A stretch of DNA of 21,569 nt from Rhizophagus sp. LPA8_4_AMF (Eukaryota > Glomeromycota > Glomeromycetes > Glomerales > Glomeraceae), in contig JADRCO010001190.1 in NCBI GenBank assembly GCA_021464525.1, forward strand, positions 1-21,569, given 5' to 3'. The translations under genes were made by a program, and so were the position numbers. The notes under the pieces were generated by a model. The model was not told the DNA's origin. It worked only from the letters and a program-made list of their open reading frames with translations, and did no database searches. Numbering within the stretch: the stretch's first letter is position 1; the number at the start of each line of letters is the position of its first letter. Shown in pieces: positions 20,170-21,569 of this stretch.

Positions 20170-20862
20170 CTAAGATTTAGCAAGCATATTACGGGAAACC
20201 CAAACAGTCCCTCCACTACCTCCAGACATGCAAGAACCCAATGAACCATCTGACTCAAGTTTCATTGGCACTAAATCTGATTCGTATCTGACAGAATTTT
20301 CAACCATCCTCCTTATTTCTGATTGCTTTTGATAATATTTATCGTGAGAAAGCATTTCATCTCCTGTCAACTTGTAAACGTCCTCAGCTTTGATAGTTCC
20401 GCTAATAACTTTATTTACAAATTCAGAGTTTCTCTTGTCTCGTAGATTCCAAAGCTTACTTCTACAACATGTTTTATACTTAACATCACAAGGACTTGAT
20501 CCAGTGTTAATAAAAATACTTTCTTCGATCTTCTTAGCAAGTTCTGCCATATTAAGTCGGGTTATCTCGTTGTCACTTTCATTACACGCATCCAACAAAG
20601 ATTGATAAAATAATTTTAGACCTAAAATAAATTTATAAAGTTAGATTAAAATAATAAATAACTAATAAATAAGTAGTTTAACAAATATAAATTATTTACA
20701 GTTATCCCGGATACCGTTTCCGGTATATAAGTATTTAATGGGAAGATCCGGTCCTGAAATTGTCAATGCTGGCTGACAGTCAGCATCAGTATTTGTTGAT
20801 TTTTTAACAGGTTTGAAGTAAACCTCTTGCTTTACTTGTTTTTTTGATATCCTGCGTGGCAT
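20170..20862 (-). CDS. TFIIS central-domain (TFS2M) protein without zinc ribbon, 204 aa
   Basis: Exons 20700-20862 and 20170-20621 are joined by a 78-base GT..AG intron; the total is 615 bases, in frame. Residues about 50-160 match the TFIIS central domain, the three-helix module that docks on RNA polymerase II: IRDNCLKLFYQSL (51-63), ELAKKIEESIF (81-91), then YK..CRSK..NLRDKRN (103-119) with the conserved Arg/Ser and Asn-Leu-x-Asp pattern, and SGTIKAEDVYKLTGDEM (128-144). The N-terminus is basic (PRRISKKQVK) and could be a nuclear localisation signal. The end is a short Gly/Ser tail. TFIIS itself has a C-terminal zinc ribbon with the RNA-cleavage Asp-Glu pair; none is present, nor a PHD or SPOC domain as in Bye1-like proteins. 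Polymerase binding without cleavage activity is the natural inference. The start is the first Met in the only frame that joins correctly. Confidence 0.83.
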
Positions 20863-21569
20863 GGTTAAAATATAGAAATTGCGGATTTAAGAACTTCTGC
20901 GCAGATATAGTGCGTTTTTGAGAATAAAGGAAGCACTTATGCAAAGAAATGATCAATAGAGAATGAAAAGTGTTGAATTTCGTCGTAATCATTTTTTCAG
21001 ATTTGAATTCTTTTTATGGGTTTTTTTTCCATGCTCGCAAAAGTTTATTAAATAATAAAGATGTAATGAATTGTTATAAATGTATTAATAAAAGTTTATT
21101 TTTCGTGTCATTATATAAAAGCAAGCTTTTAAGCTTATTCATTAAAGTAATTGATATGATGATCAATACACTAGTAGAACTACAGTAGTCTCAATTATAA
21201 AAAAGCGCGTAAACCGTTTATTGTGTATTGATAAAAAAAATGCATAAAATATAAAAATTAAACTAATTCAATATTAAAAACTCCTTTGCTAACAAATAAA
21301 AAAAATATCACAGAGTTTTTACACTACTGCTGAAAATATTATGTTTGAAAATATTGAAAAAGTGAAGTAGCATTATTGACCGTAGGGATCTCCAATCCAA
21401 AAAAAATCAACTACAAATTAACAGAAAAAATGGATCAAAAATATAAATATACTCTTCCATCAAGAACAAACATCTCCTGTCCAATGCACTGCTTATAGTA
21501 TCCAGTATCCCGGGTATTATACAAAATACCTGATTTAAAAATTATATAATACCCGCGGGTACTTTGTGA
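20863..21569. other. Right-edge flank, gene-free, with repeat-element-like end
   Basis: 5' flank of the TFIIS-like gene followed by AT-rich DNA; the frame at 20970-21188 has no recognisable content. The last 60 bases carry inverted repeats (see the entry at 21511-21561) and may be the edge of a dispersed repeat that continues past the window. Confidence 0.5.
21511..21561. repeat. Inverted repeat with nested TACCCGCGGGTA palindrome
   Basis: CGGGTATTATA at 21511-21521 is the exact reverse complement of TATAATACCCG at 21545-21555, with 23 bases between. The right arm overlaps a perfect 12-base palindrome at 21550-21561. The GC-rich arms contrast with the surrounding AT-rich DNA, as at the ends or subterminal parts of a DNA transposon or foldback element. 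The element, if any, is cut by the window edge. Confidence 0.55.

Noticed and set aside
1..21569. CRISPR array, prokaryotic operon or complete transposon
   Set aside because: No regularly spaced direct repeats, every conserved gene has eukaryotic introns, and no transposase or reverse transcriptase sequence is visible.

Overview
The window looks like nuclear DNA of a filamentous fungus, most likely an arbuscular mycorrhizal (Glomeromycotina, Rhizophagus-like) genome. This rests on the strong AT bias, homopolymer runs and TA microsatellites, many short GT..AG introns (about 50-100 bases), clear fungal NAF1 and FIG4 orthologues, and lineage-expanded families: divergent MATA-type HMG-box genes, a jacalin-lectin protein with helical repeats, and a decayed protein kinase. 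The species is inferred, not proven.

Layout. (1) 1-7.1 kb is gene-poor and holds four small intronless HMG-box genes: 1261-1776 (-), 2913-3347 (+), 4730-5095 (-) and 6693-7103 (+). The two minus-strand genes are close paralogues. The plus-strand gene at 2913 runs into a 116-base pogo-like MITE (3329-3444), whose terminal inverted repeat supplies its stop codon. (2) 7.1-9.5 kb has no gene I can support, only a tRNA-Leu-like fragment near 8.77 kb. (3) 9.48-14.9 kb is a conserved housekeeping pair transcribed divergently from a 339-base intergenic region: NAF1 (-, five exons, 278 aa, H/ACA snoRNP assembly) and FIG4 (+, sixteen exons, 915 aa, Sac-family phosphoinositide phosphatase). All their splice junctions keep frame, so both look complete. 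A perfect 12-base palindrome around CACGTG lies just upstream of NAF1. (4) 15.3-18.3 kb (-) is a lectin gene: tandem helical repeats of about 130-140 residues, then a C-terminal jacalin domain. Its 5' part is unresolved, and one repeat copy lies beyond in-frame stops. (5) 18.57-19.27 kb (-) is a protein-kinase pseudogene with several frameshifts. (6) 20.17-20.86 kb (-) is a two-exon gene for a 204-aa protein built on the TFIIS central domain, without the usual zinc ribbon. (7) The right edge carries inverted repeats that look like the start of a repeat element.

The genes do not form a pathway. NAF1 and FIG4 are ancient single-function genes set between young, fast-evolving family members. The most interesting parts are the HMG-box cluster with its MITE-made gene end, the decaying tandem-repeat lectin gene, and the zinc-ribbon-less TFIIS-like protein. 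I saw no CRISPR array, no complete tRNA or rRNA gene, and no autonomous transposon.
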